Numbered from the stretch's first letter, positions 43,241-52,373 are shown. The stretch is 64,000 bases of DNA from an uncultured Collinsella sp. (GCA_900757595.1 CAAEOL010000014.1:1-64000); one strand, 5' to 3'. The notes: generated from the letters alone by a model not told the origin. Program-made: numbers and translations.

Positions 43241-45406
43241 TCAGGCTCGTTCCCGCTTTTCCGGGTCATATCCCTTCGTATACACGGTAAAGCTAAGGCT
43301 ATCTATCGTGCCGGTGCTGTAGACGCATGCGTCGGGCGCGCTCCGTGTGCCTTGGGCGGTCGGGTCGGTCGAGACACAATCGTCCCTATCTATTCCAAGC
43401 AATGGAATGGGCTTTGCCACCTGGTCGGCGCTATTAATTTGCGCAATGATCTCCAACAACTCGTATAACTTGATAAGCCATGAGCTGTATGGGTGCTCGC
43501 CGGGTCCCTTGTGCTTCAGCGTGCACTTTGATTGCGGGCTTTCGGCGAGCTGGCTCAAGCGTTCAAAAAGCGCCGGGTACTCGGCTTCGGGAAACTCGAC
43601 TTGTACATACTGTATGCCATTGAGGATGAATCCGTACCACAGTACGGGGTATGGAAAACCGTTCCTATCTGGTCGCCTGATTTTTGTCCTGCAATTGGGC
43701 TGGTTGACGATAGACAGCCATGCCGCATAGAGCTCGTCGGAAATTAGGTCGCTCGCTTGGTATGTTGGGCCAAGACCATCGAGAACAAAATTGCCAAGGC
43801 TGTCAAAATAGTGGGCACAATCCGTTAAACCCTTTTCGTATGCCGTGTCGGCTTTTCTCCGTATATTGAGTGCGACGTCGCGGGGTGATTTGCGACCAAG
43901 ATGTTTTTTGGCGTTGTGCCGCGGGTTGCAATAGAGCTTGGTCGCCGCGTTATATCGATCGCAGTACTTGCTGTTAGGGCCGGTCGGAAAAAAGAGCGAA
44001 CCACAGGTTTGGCATGTTATCGGCATAATGCCGCACAGCAGCAGCTCGTGGAGGATGCGGGCATAAAGGCTTGCAAAGGAACATTCCTCTTCGGTGAAGT
44101 AAAGCTCTCCTGCCTTTGCAATAACAGCTTGAAGCCTTACGAGCCTATTGAGGTTTTCCTGGTCGTTAAGCTCTGCATGCGTATGGAAGTCTCCATTTGC
44201 GAAGATCTGGTTCTCGCGCATAGCTTCGAGATAGTTTTTACGAAACGCCTGCATAAAGGGGGCGCTGTTCATGCGCTTTATTCCATTCAAATGCTCTTCG
44301 AGCTTTTGGGCCGTTTCGTTTCCGGGCAAGTGTTTTTTGGCTGCGTATACAAAAGCTTCGCCAAAGCGGATGATTGCCGGCAGCTGCTCATCGAATAATC
44401 GAAATTGTCGCGGGTCGCTTGTTTTGATGGCGGCTGGGAAAAACTCTTCGTTTTGCGCGAGCAGGCTAGGTGCCTCGGTGTTTTTAAGCAGCGGGGTAAG
44501 CTCCAGACATTCCTGATAAAAAACAATGAGAAGCGCTCGAAAGAGATCGATATTGGTGCAGACGCAAGCTGTTTCTATCTGAGATTTCGCCTTGGGAAAG
44601 TTGCGTATAGGATTGTCGCGGTCATACGGCACCGGTGCTGTTAGATTGGTCTCGCCGTTGGTAGCGTTAATGCTCATGTCGTTCGACTCGAGCTGGAGAT
44701 AGGAGCTGAAGAGGGACGCCATTTCTTGCTTGTTGAGTTGGTCCGATGTTGTAATCACCGCGCGGTACAGGCGGTTGATCTCGTCGCACTCAATAGCGTT
44801 GTTGTTCATCCAGCAGCTGTAATAGCGATAGTCGGGAATCGCCGTGATGTTCATGACACACTGTCTACAGACATTTTTAAGGAGATATCTGGCCATGCCG
44901 GAAATCTCTCCGTGTGCATGGCTTGTAATGGCTTTGTCGAATATCGGAGCAAAGAAATCGAGGTCGCGTTCCTTTTGTTTTTGAAGGTTGATAGCGATTT
45001 CAGCTTCGTTCAATTCTGCTTGGGTGGGCTCTTGGTCGGGATCGTCTGGATCGAGCCGATCGTCATAGTCTTGCTCGGCTGCACAGTCTATCGAAGCGTG
45101 TTGCGCATGGTGGAGAGCAGCAGAGGACTGGCGCATGGCGTTCTGCAAATCAATATAAAAGCGCTGGTTTGCTCGCTTACGAAAGTGCCCCCCGATTTCG
45201 TTGAAAAGCGAGCTTAAGTCGACGCGCAATAGGTCGTTGGCTATGGAGACGAGACTCCATGCGCTTGCATTGCCGGATGTGTTTCCGTCGCCGGCACAAT
45301 CAATCTCCGGCGTCCTGTTAAGAAGTAGCATACGGGGATTGACAGGGGAGCGAAGAAAACCAGCCTCAAAACCCCAGCTAAATGCTTCTTTTTCGGACTT
45401 ATGCAT
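43241..45406 (-). CDS. DUF6076-like protein with Cys cluster
   Basis: A 721-residue cytoplasmic protein, mostly helical. Around residues 465-495 is a zinc-ribbon-like CQTCGSLFFPTG...YC...LYCNPRHN cluster, followed by a basic KKHLGRKSPRD stretch. A pair of Cys (KNVCRQCVMN) near residue 180 may form a second site. Its function is unknown; the fold suggests nucleic-acid binding. GGAG lies six bases before the ATG. It is transcribed against the flanking backbone genes, towards the restriction cassette. Confidence 0.7.
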   Translation of the reverse strand: MHKSEKEAFSWGFEAGFLRSPVNPRMLLLNRTPEIDCAGDGNTSGNASAWSLVSIANDLLRVDLSSLFNEIGGHFRKRANQRFYIDLQNAMRQSSAALHHAQHASIDCAAEQDYDDRLDPDDPDQEPTQAELNEAEIAINLQKQKERDLDFFAPIFDKAITSHAHGEISGMARYLLKNVCRQCVMNITAIPDYRYYSCWMNNNAIECDEINRLYRAVITTSDQLNKQEMASLFSSYLQLESNDMSINATNGETNLTAPVPYDRDNPIRNFPKAKSQIETACVCTNIDLFRALLIVFYQECLELTPLLKNTEAPSLLAQNEEFFPAAIKTSDPRQFRLFDEQLPAIIRFGEAFVYAAKKHLPGNETAQKLEEHLNGIKRMNSAPFMQAFRKNYLEAMRENQIFANGDFHTHAELNDQENLNRLVRLQAVIAKAGELYFTEEECSFASLYARILHELLLCGIMPITCQTCGSLFFPTGPNSKYCDRYNAATKLYCNPRHNAKKHLGRKSPRDVALNIRRKADTAYEKGLTDCAHYFDSLGNFVLDGLGPTYQASDLISDELYAAWLSIVNQPNCRTKIRRPDRNGFPYPVLWYGFILNGIQYVQVEFPEAEYPALFERLSQLAESPQSKCTLKHKGPGEHPYSSWLIKLYELLEIIAQINSADQVAKPIPLLGIDRDDCVSTDPTAQGTRSAPDACVYSTGTIDSLSFTVYTKGYDPEKRERA

Positions 45407-45515
45407 TGATGCTCCAAACAGCCAAAATTTAAAACGCGATAAAAGTCATATTACGCGGCTGTTTGCGGTTGTTCAATGGAGTCAAGCGAAAAGGGTTAAA
45501 ACCAGGGAGGCCGTT

Positions 45516-45842
45516 ATGTCCGATCGCATCGAGCTCAACGAAGGAAACATTGATGTATGCGAGCGCGAGGTTATCGCTCTTCGCGAGATTATCGCCGCCG
45601 CCATGGGTCGCTTGCATCAGATGCGCAGGCAGTGCGAGCGAGGCTACGCGTCTTCGGAGGATTTCGAGAATGCGTTGGATGTTTACGGAGTGATCCGTGG
45701 GCGAGTCGATGAGCTTGACCAGCTTGGTTTCGAGTTCAGATGGTCGTCAGTTCCCGATGCAGGGATCGATGAGTGCGTCGGGCTCGAATGGATTGAGGAC
45801 GACAGCTCTCCACGAGATCGCGGTTTCGATATCGCTTGTTAG
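45516..45842 (+). CDS. Hypothetical protein, small helical
   Basis: A 108-residue acidic protein with two long helices (EREVIALREIIAAAMGRLHQMRRQCERG and FENALDVYGVIRGRVDELDQLG), ending EDDSSPRDRGFDIAC. The open frame extends to 45201 inside the minus-strand gene, but ATG 45516 is preceded by GGGAGG. A degraded copy of its C-terminus lies at 46876-46923. Function unknown. Confidence 0.65.
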   Translation: MSDRIELNEGNIDVCEREVIALREIIAAAMGRLHQMRRQCERGYASSEDFENALDVYGVIRGRVDELDQLGFEFRWSSVPDAGIDECVGLEWIEDDSSPRDRGFDIAC

Positions 45843-45844
45843 TG

Positions 45845-45866
45845 TGTCCGCACGACTTGGTATCAA
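45845..45866 (+). promoter_or_regulatory. TGTCCGnACG motif, copy 2
   Basis: TGTCCGCACGACTTGGTATC lies 90 bases upstream of the 45956 gene, at the end of the preceding gene. Confidence 0.35.
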
Positions 45867-45955
45867 TGTGGGCGAACAATCTCTAATCGGAGCCGACTAG
45901 AGGCTTCATCCTAGTTGCCGGCGATTCCGGTTTGATTTCTGTTGAAAGGAAAAAC

Positions 45956-46780
45956 ATGAACACTTCTATTCAAATTTCGTCCAGCGCCGTTGAGCCTGCG
46001 TCCCGCACCGCCAAAGACGAGGTCGTCAAACTCGTGCAGGGCGCGCTGCTCGTTGCCGTTGCTGCGGTTGCCGCTGCCGGCACCGCCTCCGTCGCCGCCC
46101 CGTTTTGCGTCTGGAAGGGCGAGGTCGCGCTGTTTCTGAACGAGTCGTTCCATGCTGCCTTCTCCATCTCCGCGATTGCGGAGTACGCGTCGGCTGTGCC
46201 CGGGTCCGATTGGGCGTCGCTGCTCGTGGCCGCGCTCATCGCGGCCTACCCTGCCTACCATGCCGCCTGGCGTGTTCGCGAGGGCCTTGGGCTCAGCTGC
46301 GAGGCTCCGGTGTTCAGCGGGCGCGTGTCGCGCTCTCTCGCCGCGGTGAGCGCCTGCCTGCTGCTGGCGATGCTGTTCATGGGCTATGGAACGGCCTGGC
46401 TCGTCAACGGCAGCGCGGTGGGCGACCAGAGCCTTGTCGAGACGGGGCACAATGCATGGACCGTTTCCATCATGATGATGCTGGGCTGCGCCCTGATGTG
46501 CCTGTTCAAGTGGTTCCTTGCCAAGGGCCCCGGACGCAATTTCGGCAGCGGCTTTGCCGTCGAGCTGGTCCGCCTCGCCGACGTTCTGCTGAAGCGCGCG
46601 AGCTCGAACCTGGTGTTGTGCTACGTGGCCGAGCTGCTTGCCTGCCTGCTGGCGCTGGCCTTCATTACCGTGGCCTATGTCGTCGTGAGCGTGGCCATCG
46701 TGCTTGCGTTCGCAGCCGTGGCCTTAGTGGTGTGCATCGCCGGGCTTCCCGTTATCCTTGCCGCCTCGTGGCGCAGGTAG
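45956..46780 (+). CDS. Polytopic membrane protein of the accessory locus
   Basis: A 274-residue protein with about five or six membrane segments, among them LLVAVAAVAAAGTASVAAPF, LLVAALIAAYPAYHAAW, ACLLLAMLFMGYGTAWLV, a Met-rich MMMLGCALMCLFKWF, and a long double C-terminal one ending in ASWRR. No transporter motif is recognised. It has the same general plan (hydrophobic, similar size) as the 49555 gene. GAAAGGAAA precedes ATG 45956; the in-frame start at 45932 lacks a ribosome site. Confidence 0.7.
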   Translation: MNTSIQISSSAVEPASRTAKDEVVKLVQGALLVAVAAVAAAGTASVAAPFCVWKGEVALFLNESFHAAFSISAIAEYASAVPGSDWASLLVAALIAAYPAYHAAWRVREGLGLSCEAPVFSGRVSRSLAAVSACLLLAMLFMGYGTAWLVNGSAVGDQSLVETGHNAWTVSIMMMLGCALMCLFKWFLAKGPGRNFGSGFAVELVRLADVLLKRASSNLVLCYVAELLACLLALAFITVAYVVVSVAIVLAFAAVALVVCIAGLPVILAASWRR

Positions 46781-46791
46781 CGGGGCGACCA

Positions 46792-46865
46792 TGCAAGTTC
46801 TTGTCACCGCGTGAGAAAAACTTGCAAGAATCGCAAGTTCTTTTCATGCGATGAGAAAAACTTGC
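46792..46865. repeat. Two tandem hairpins with GCAAGTT/AACTTGC arms
   Basis: TGCAAGTT (46792-46799) pairs with AACTTGCA (46819-46826); a second unit repeats it at 46833-46839 / 46859-46865. Loops share the CA..GCG.TGAGAAA sequence. The tandem hairpins follow the membrane gene and may be a processing or termination signal. Confidence 0.65.
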
Positions 46866-46875
46866 AGGTTGGTGC

Positions 46876-46923
46876 GAGGACGACGGTCCTCCGCGTGAGC
46901 GCGGTTTCGATATTGCTTGTTAA
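46876..46923 (+). pseudogene. C-terminal remnant of a paralogue of the 45516 gene
   Basis: The frame reads EDDGPPRERGFDIAC then TAA, nearly the same as the end of the 45516 protein (EDDSSPRDRGFDIAC), and the similarity continues past the stop into TGTGTCCG. A second copy of that gene was thus present here and has been lost apart from its last 15 codons. Confidence 0.7.
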
Positions 46924-46925
46924 TG

Positions 46926-46944
46926 TGTCCGAACGATTGATTGG
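46926..46944 (+). promoter_or_regulatory. TGTCCGnACG motif, copy 3
   Basis: TGTCCGAACGATTGATTGG lies just before the 46952 start codon; it overlaps the ribosome site region. Confidence 0.3.
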
Positions 46945-46951
46945 AGACAAA

Positions 46952-47569
46952 ATGTATCCGGGCTATGAGTGCAACAACTATCCCATAAGCATTACGGATG
47001 AGGATGGTCCGTTCCTTATCATGGAGGCGGAGCTGTCTGGTGACGTCGAGCTCAATGATGAGTTTAAGAAAGACGCCAGCTATAGATATTCGTGTGCGAC
47101 TGTTTCTGCGGCGATTAATCTTTGCAGGTCGATGACGGACGGCGATGCCGATCCCTGGTATGAAAGCTGGGAGAAGGCAGCTGAGCGTTATCCGCTCGAG
47201 AAATGCGAGGAAGCGACAACGCTGTATTGGATTGAGCCGACCGATCCGCACAAGGCGCTGTGCGCCTTCCATCCCCATCCCGATCTTGAGCAGTATGTGG
47301 CTGAGACAATTGAGGCTGTTGACACCTATCTGTTGGAGTGCGAGTACTGTCCCTTTACGGTCAGCCACTTAGATCTAAAGGACGTTGACGTCCTGCTCAG
47401 CGCTGCTTGGGGATTGGCTCGAGTTCTCAAAGAAATTTGGGGAACTTGCGACCCTGATGTTATGGAAAAGATTGAAGATGCTACGTACAGTGCGTATATA
47501 ACGGTTAGGGACCTGATCGCGGGCGAAGAGGCGGCCAAAGCCAGTTCGAAGTCTGTTGAGGATCTCTAG
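46952..47569 (+). CDS. Hypothetical acidic protein
   Basis: A 205-residue soluble protein, strongly acidic, starting MYPGYECNNYPISITDEDGPF. It includes a Trp/Tyr-rich centre (DADPWYESWEKAAERYPLEK) and a helical C-terminal half. No family is recognised. The frame opens far upstream, but GGAGAC precedes ATG 46952. It lies between the paralogue remnant and a hairpin separating it from the convergent methylase-like gene. Confidence 0.65.
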   Translation: MYPGYECNNYPISITDEDGPFLIMEAELSGDVELNDEFKKDASYRYSCATVSAAINLCRSMTDGDADPWYESWEKAAERYPLEKCEEATTLYWIEPTDPHKALCAFHPHPDLEQYVAETIEAVDTYLLECEYCPFTVSHLDLKDVDVLLSAAWGLARVLKEIWGTCDPDVMEKIEDATYSAYITVRDLIAGEEAAKASSKSVEDL

Positions 47570-47595
47570 CTGCTGCGCTGAACGGCGTGCCTGAT

Positions 47596-47631
47596 CGGCA
47601 GACTGTCGGCAAAAGTCCGGACAGTCTGCCG
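47596..47631. terminator. Hairpin between convergent genes
   Basis: CGGCAGACTGTC (47596-47607) pairs perfectly with GACAGTCTGCCG (47620-47631), 12-base loop, no T-run. It could terminate both strands. Confidence 0.5.
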
Positions 47632-47641
47632 GCCTCGGTCG

Positions 47642-49285
47642 CTACATCGTTCCCTTGCTCGCAGCGTAATGTTCCGCCTGCTTAAGGGCGTCCTCGTAGG
47701 CGCGCTGCTTTGCTTCGTACTCTAGCGCGTAGCGCTCCTGCTCCGCTCGCCCGGGAACAGGCACGGTCATGCTTCGCAGGTCCATTGGGGCAAGTTGCAC
47801 AAGCGCGTCTCCGTGCGAGGTGTCCGCCAGTTTCTTCTGCCCCTCATCGGACGACAGGTATGCCAGGACAAACTGGGCAAGCAGCTCGTCCTCAAAGGTA
47901 GCGCAGAACATGGCGTCGCAGGGGACAATGCTCTCAAACAAAAGACCGCGCTCCACGGGGCGCTCAGAACCGACAGAAAAGTGGCCTGGCGTGATGAGGG
48001 CAAGCTTGAATGGAGGCCCGACGCGTGATATGAGAAGGCTCGCCTCGCGGGCGTCGATCGGTTTGGCCTTCCGAAAATCTTCGTAGTCTACACGGCTTAC
48101 ATCGTAGATATCTGTATCGGGGACACGCTCAAGTACATCTTCTGCGGCAATGATTGCGCCATCATGAAGATGCTTTAGCGACAGGTAGTAGCAGTCGTGC
48201 TGTTGGTAACTGTCTGTCGGATCTGATTCGGGCAGTTTGGTTACAACGCTGCGGGCGGTGCCGCGGTAGATTGGCGCTAGCGACCCAAGGGGGATGAACA
48301 TTCTCTCGTCGAACGATCCGCTCTTTGTATTGGGTAATAGGGGATAGATGCCGTTGCCCTGATCCTCGAGCCGATGCCAATAGACTGGATTCTTTTGATC
48401 GCCGTAGGCTCGGTCGACGGAATCGAGGAGCTGGTGCAGAATCTCATCGGTCATTTGCTTGTCGTCAAAGCTCCTGCCGTCAAAAAGGAAATACGGATCA
48501 TTGGGCTCGCCGTCGCCAATAAAGAGCAGCGCGCGACCCTCGGCCTTTTTGGCAATGGTGTTGGGAAGAAGCACAATGCTCTTTAGCAGGCCGAGGTCAC
48601 AAAGAAGGCGACGTCCATCTACGGCTCGCGCCAGATTGAACAGACGGTCCGAAATCTGAATGACGGCCGTGGCATGGGACTGAGAGCAGGCAATGGATGC
48701 CGCAAGAAAGATGTAGTACCACTCAGTGACCGAAAGCAGATCGGGGATGCCTGCGCTGCGTTGCAGCTGCTTCGAGCGCGTTCTGAGGAAATCCAGGACT
48801 CGCGCATTTGCCGCATCGATAGATGCCGGGAATTGGGATAGCGGTCGTAGCTCGGGGGGCCTGCAGTAAATGAGTGCTGATTCGTACGTGTGAGAGGCTG
48901 CGTCCTGCTCGTAGTCGTATAAAAAGATATTCTCTTCGATGGCAGTAAACGTCGACGTCGGGACTTTGACTCGGTTTTTGCAAACGCAAGCGGGCACATA
49001 ATCCCATTCGTCGGTTGCTTCGTTGTAAACGCGGTCCTCAAACTCAAACGAGGCGGCCGAAGGTCGCTTGAGGTCAATCCCCAAAACAGACCACGAGGGG
49101 CCATCGACGTGCTCGCTCGAAAACTCAAAATCGCGACAGCACAGTTCAATGAGCCTTTTCGTTCTCGACGAAGGCTGATATTTCTCGACCATATGAGACA
49201 CAAGATCCGATAGATATCGGCTCATATATGGCTTGAGATCTTCGTTTAAGCGAAGAGTTGCAAATTCTGCTTTAGTTTTGAGCAT
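47642..49285 (-). CDS. Degenerate N6-methylase/specificity-like fusion protein B
   Basis: A 547-residue protein with the same broad plan as protein A at 27.2 kb. A methylase-like region (HATAVIQISDRLF, DLGLLKSIVLLP, GRALLFIGDGE) is followed by an HsdS-like recognition part (FKLALITPGHFSVG, FVLAYLSSDEGQKKL, DLRSMTVPVP) and a coiled C-terminal tail (YEAKQRAYEDALKQAEHY). In place of NPPF it has YCRPPEL, and no SAM loop is obvious, so it is probably not an active methyltransferase. AGGAGG lies five bases before ATG 49285; the upstream frame to 49345 is rejected. Confidence 0.58.
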   Translation of the reverse strand: MLKTKAEFATLRLNEDLKPYMSRYLSDLVSHMVEKYQPSSRTKRLIELCCRDFEFSSEHVDGPSWSVLGIDLKRPSAASFEFEDRVYNEATDEWDYVPACVCKNRVKVPTSTFTAIEENIFLYDYEQDAASHTYESALIYCRPPELRPLSQFPASIDAANARVLDFLRTRSKQLQRSAGIPDLLSVTEWYYIFLAASIACSQSHATAVIQISDRLFNLARAVDGRRLLCDLGLLKSIVLLPNTIAKKAEGRALLFIGDGEPNDPYFLFDGRSFDDKQMTDEILHQLLDSVDRAYGDQKNPVYWHRLEDQGNGIYPLLPNTKSGSFDERMFIPLGSLAPIYRGTARSVVTKLPESDPTDSYQQHDCYYLSLKHLHDGAIIAAEDVLERVPDTDIYDVSRVDYEDFRKAKPIDAREASLLISRVGPPFKLALITPGHFSVGSERPVERGLLFESIVPCDAMFCATFEDELLAQFVLAYLSSDEGQKKLADTSHGDALVQLAPMDLRSMTVPVPGRAEQERYALEYEAKQRAYEDALKQAEHYAASKGTM

Positions 49286-49554
49286 GCGCACCTCCTGCAT
49301 ATTCCCTATATTGCGCGGTTCGCTGACTGGCCCGTCGCGGCTCAATTGCCTTCAGTCTACAAGAAGAGCAGTTGCGGCGTTTTTCAGACGGGGCACTCAA
49401 ATGAAAAAGAAAAAAATCGAATGGTGCGTATGAGGCCGTACGCATTGGGTAATATTTCGCTAGATACTAACACTAAGAGATTTGCATATCTCCTAGTTGT
49501 ATCAAGCTACAGTGGATAAACCAACTAGTTGTTTCAGCAACGAAAGGACAGCTA

Positions 49555-50292
49555 ATGAACGGATACGACACGTATAGGATCGAGCCAGACTCTCTCAAGA
49601 AGCCAACAACAGTGAATATTTTCGGCATGATTCTGCAAACCCTCTTTGCGGTTGTGCTGTACGTTGTCGCCGTCGACATGATGTGCTTGCTGACGACGTG
49701 GCTCGGCGGCTTTATGTTCGAGATTGGCGAGGGCAACACGGTGATTCCGCTCCATTCGTGGCGCCTGGTGGCGTTTAGGGCGTACTGGGTTGTGCTGGGC
49801 GTGGCGGTCGTTGCGGCGCTTGCCCACAAATGGATTGTGCTGTTAACGGGAGAGCGCGAATCCGACATGTGCGAGCTGCTCGGTGCAATTGAGGGTGCGG
49901 GCGCATTTGCATCCGTCGTCTGCGCGATCGTCTGTTTGCTGGGCTGTGCCGCCGCATTTGATTGGTGGGCTGGCGTTACCGGAAAGATGGCTTCGGATTC
50001 CCGCGCCAATGATTATCTGCTTTGGGCTGTTGTCTTAACAGTCGGAACGATTGTCGAGTGGCGAATTGTCGAAGGAGTTCTCAAGGCTTTATTCCCTCAT
50101 GAGTGCTTGTTCCACGGGCTTCGCTTTGCATCTGCCTGCGTGGTTACTCCTCTGCTCGCGCTTGTGCCCACAGCACTGGTCATCGTCGTGTGCGCGGTGG
50201 TGGTAGGCCTTTTTGCCGGGATTGTGTTCGCATCGCTTGCGATCCCCGTGGTTATCACGGTTATTGGCATTGCCATCGCTATGAGTCGCTAA
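49555..50292 (+). CDS. Polytopic membrane protein of the accessory locus
   Basis: A 245-residue protein with about six membrane helices (for example TLFAVVLYVVAVDMMCLLT, WVVLGVAVVAALAHKWIVLL, GAFASVVCAIVCLLGCAAAF) and a long C-terminal hydrophobic stretch ending AIAMSR. It resembles the 45956 protein in plan, including a final pair of helices, and may be a distant paralogue. GAAAGGACAG precedes the ATG. The upstream 49286-49554 gap is AT-rich and probably holds the promoter; no clear hexamers. Confidence 0.68.
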   Translation: MNGYDTYRIEPDSLKKPTTVNIFGMILQTLFAVVLYVVAVDMMCLLTTWLGGFMFEIGEGNTVIPLHSWRLVAFRAYWVVLGVAVVAALAHKWIVLLTGERESDMCELLGAIEGAGAFASVVCAIVCLLGCAAAFDWWAGVTGKMASDSRANDYLLWAVVLTVGTIVEWRIVEGVLKALFPHECLFHGLRFASACVVTPLLALVPTALVIVVCAVVVGLFAGIVFASLAIPVVITVIGIAIAMSR

Positions 50293-50336
50293 CCCACAAC
50301 GCAATCCAAATATCTCGCATAAAGAAAGGAACGACC

Positions 50337-50543
50337 ATGTCGGTATTCTCTAACGCTCAAAAGCTTCTGCTGCTTGCCGTACTTACCGCTCTTATGGCTG
50401 GTGCCCTGATGTACGAAGTGTTGCATCCCACACTGTTTCCGCTGCTCAAGCAGGGCATTTTGCAGCTGCTCTACCACATTCCGGTCTTTACCCAGCCGGG
50501 CAACGTGATCTATCTGGAGTCGGCGACATCGCTGGCACTGTAG
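50337..50543 (+). CDS. Small membrane peptide
   Basis: A 68-residue protein with one clear membrane helix (KLLLLAVLTALMAGALMYEVL) and a second hydrophobic stretch (LLKQGILQLLYHIPVF). AAAGAAAGGA precedes the ATG. It sits between the 245-residue membrane protein and the ClpX-like gene with short gaps, so it is probably part of the same operon. Function unknown. Confidence 0.6.
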   Translation: MSVFSNAQKLLLLAVLTALMAGALMYEVLHPTLFPLLKQGILQLLYHIPVFTQPGNVIYLESATSLAL

Positions 50544-50585
50544 TGGTATAAGGGCTCGGCCCACATCGAAGGAAAGAAAACCAAT

Positions 50586-52373
50586 ATGGAAAGGAAGGCG
50601 CCCATGACTCAGAAGCAGTATCGAAACATCGATCGCTACCAGGACTTGCTCAATCGAATTGCGCCTACGCGTCTGGTGGAGCAGACGCGTCAGAGTGTTA
50701 TTGGCCACGAAGGAAGCTTGGAGGCCTTTGTGACGGCGCTGAGCTTTGAGGTCAACCGCTGCGTGATGTTGGCACGCGGCGCCGACCCGCGCGACGTTCT
50801 TTCGCCCGCTGCCATTTTGGTGATGGGTTCTACCGGTACGGGAAAGACCCACACCATCAAAGCCGTGGCGGATGCCGCGGGGCTCAAGCTGTTCGTGTTC
50901 GATGTCTCCACCATGACGGGCGAGGGCTGGCGCGGTGCCAGCATGAGCAACTGCCTGTCGCAGGTCGCGGACTATCAGGCTGCCAATCCCGGCGAAATTT
51001 GCTTGGTGCTCTTTGACGAGTTTGACAAGGCGGTTCGTGCCGAGCCCGATGGGGGCGAAGTTGCATCGAGCTTTAGTCCATCGCAGTCGTTCCTTAAGCT
51101 CTTGGAAGGCGGGGAGATGCCGTTTGAATGTGATACCTCCAAGAGTGCGGCTATTAAGACGCTCAACCTCGATCAGGTTGTTTGCATTTTGGGCGGCGCC
51201 TTTATGGGCTTGGATGCTCTGGTGCGCAAGCGCCTGAGTGACAAGTCTGGCACCACGGTCGGCTTCGGATCCTCGTATGCCGCCGTGCGCACCGCCGCAA
51301 AATCGGCAAACGAGCTGCGAGACAGTGCGACCATCGAGGATGTTGAGACTTGGGGTATTATGTCCGAGCTGTGCGGGCGCATTGGCTCGGTGATTAACTT
51401 TAACGTCTTGAGCGTGGACGATCTGGTCCAGATTGCGTATGAACAGTACCTGCCCAAGTACAACAACATGATGGGAAATGGCGCCAAGATGGAGCTGATG
51501 GCAGATGCTGCTCGCCTTGCGGCGAAGCGCGCGGTTAAGGAAGGTGCCGGCGCGCGCGGCATGCTCCGTCAGCTGCGTCCCCTTATGATGTACGCCTGGA
51601 GGGACATGCGGGAAGATACCTATATTTCCCGTGCGACCTTGGTCGTGAGCGACGGGGAACTTGCGGTTGCGTACGAGCGTTCTCATGAGCCGCGGGGCTT
51701 TTTGCAGGAAGAGATGGGGGAGAATTCGCCCTTTCTGAACGGGAGGGAGATTGAAGCCCTGACGCTGGTGAACAACTGGATGGAGCATGAGGACGAGGAT
51801 GAGCATAAGCCGTATCAGCCTGAGTTTGCTTGGCTGGCGGATTTGGTGGACGGCTCGGCGCTCGACAAGATCGTGCAGGGCGGCAAGGCATTCGATCTTG
51901 CTGGGGTGTTGTTGCGCGGCGTTCCGTTTGATGGGCCGGAGCGCATTGCCGCCCACGAGCTGCTTAAGGCGTGCGCCTGCTACAACGACGTGCTCTATGC
52001 CGATCAGGACAAGTATCGCAACCTTGCCCAGGTGCTTATGCTCACCAAATTGGTGTACAAAAAAACGCCCGATTGCTTGCTGAGCCCGCTCGATGTGGTT
52101 ATGAACGGCACGACTACGGGCAACGGTTTTCAGGGTCTTGGCGAGTGGGTCGATGCCATGAGCAGGTCCGAAAAGCCTTCGTTGGAAAAGTGGCAGTACC
52201 TGGCGGCCGGGGAGGCCCTGCGGATTTACGACCACTTTAGCAAGCGTCCCGACCAGGTAAAGGAGCTTGCCGCCGATGTGTCTCTGATGCGTGTCGCCCT
52301 CGCGGTGATCGACGCTGAGGAGCGCGAGGCATTGGAGTGCGATCTTAAGAAGCTGCTCGCTTCGTGCGAGTAA
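50586..52373 (+). CDS. ClpX-like AAA+ unfoldase with VGFG loop
   Basis: A 595-residue AAA+ protein. Walker A GSTGTGKT (81-88) and Walker B VLFDEFDK (141-148) are present. The ClpX-specific ILGGAFMGLDALVRKRL follows, and then TTVGFG (224-228), equivalent to the IGF loop by which ClpX docks ClpP. GARGMLRQLRPLM is the sensor-2 region. It lacks the N-terminal zinc finger and has ~210 extra C-terminal residues of unknown fold. The ClpP-like gene at 31.4 kb is the obvious partner. ATG 50604 with AGGAAGG is an alternative start. Confidence 0.85.
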   Translation: MERKAPMTQKQYRNIDRYQDLLNRIAPTRLVEQTRQSVIGHEGSLEAFVTALSFEVNRCVMLARGADPRDVLSPAAILVMGSTGTGKTHTIKAVADAAGLKLFVFDVSTMTGEGWRGASMSNCLSQVADYQAANPGEICLVLFDEFDKAVRAEPDGGEVASSFSPSQSFLKLLEGGEMPFECDTSKSAAIKTLNLDQVVCILGGAFMGLDALVRKRLSDKSGTTVGFGSSYAAVRTAAKSANELRDSATIEDVETWGIMSELCGRIGSVINFNVLSVDDLVQIAYEQYLPKYNNMMGNGAKMELMADAARLAAKRAVKEGAGARGMLRQLRPLMMYAWRDMREDTYISRATLVVSDGELAVAYERSHEPRGFLQEEMGENSPFLNGREIEALTLVNNWMEHEDEDEHKPYQPEFAWLADLVDGSALDKIVQGGKAFDLAGVLLRGVPFDGPERIAAHELLKACACYNDVLYADQDKYRNLAQVLMLTKLVYKKTPDCLLSPLDVVMNGTTTGNGFQGLGEWVDAMSRSEKPSLEKWQYLAAGEALRIYDHFSKRPDQVKELAADVSLMRVALAVIDAEEREALECDLKKLLASCE

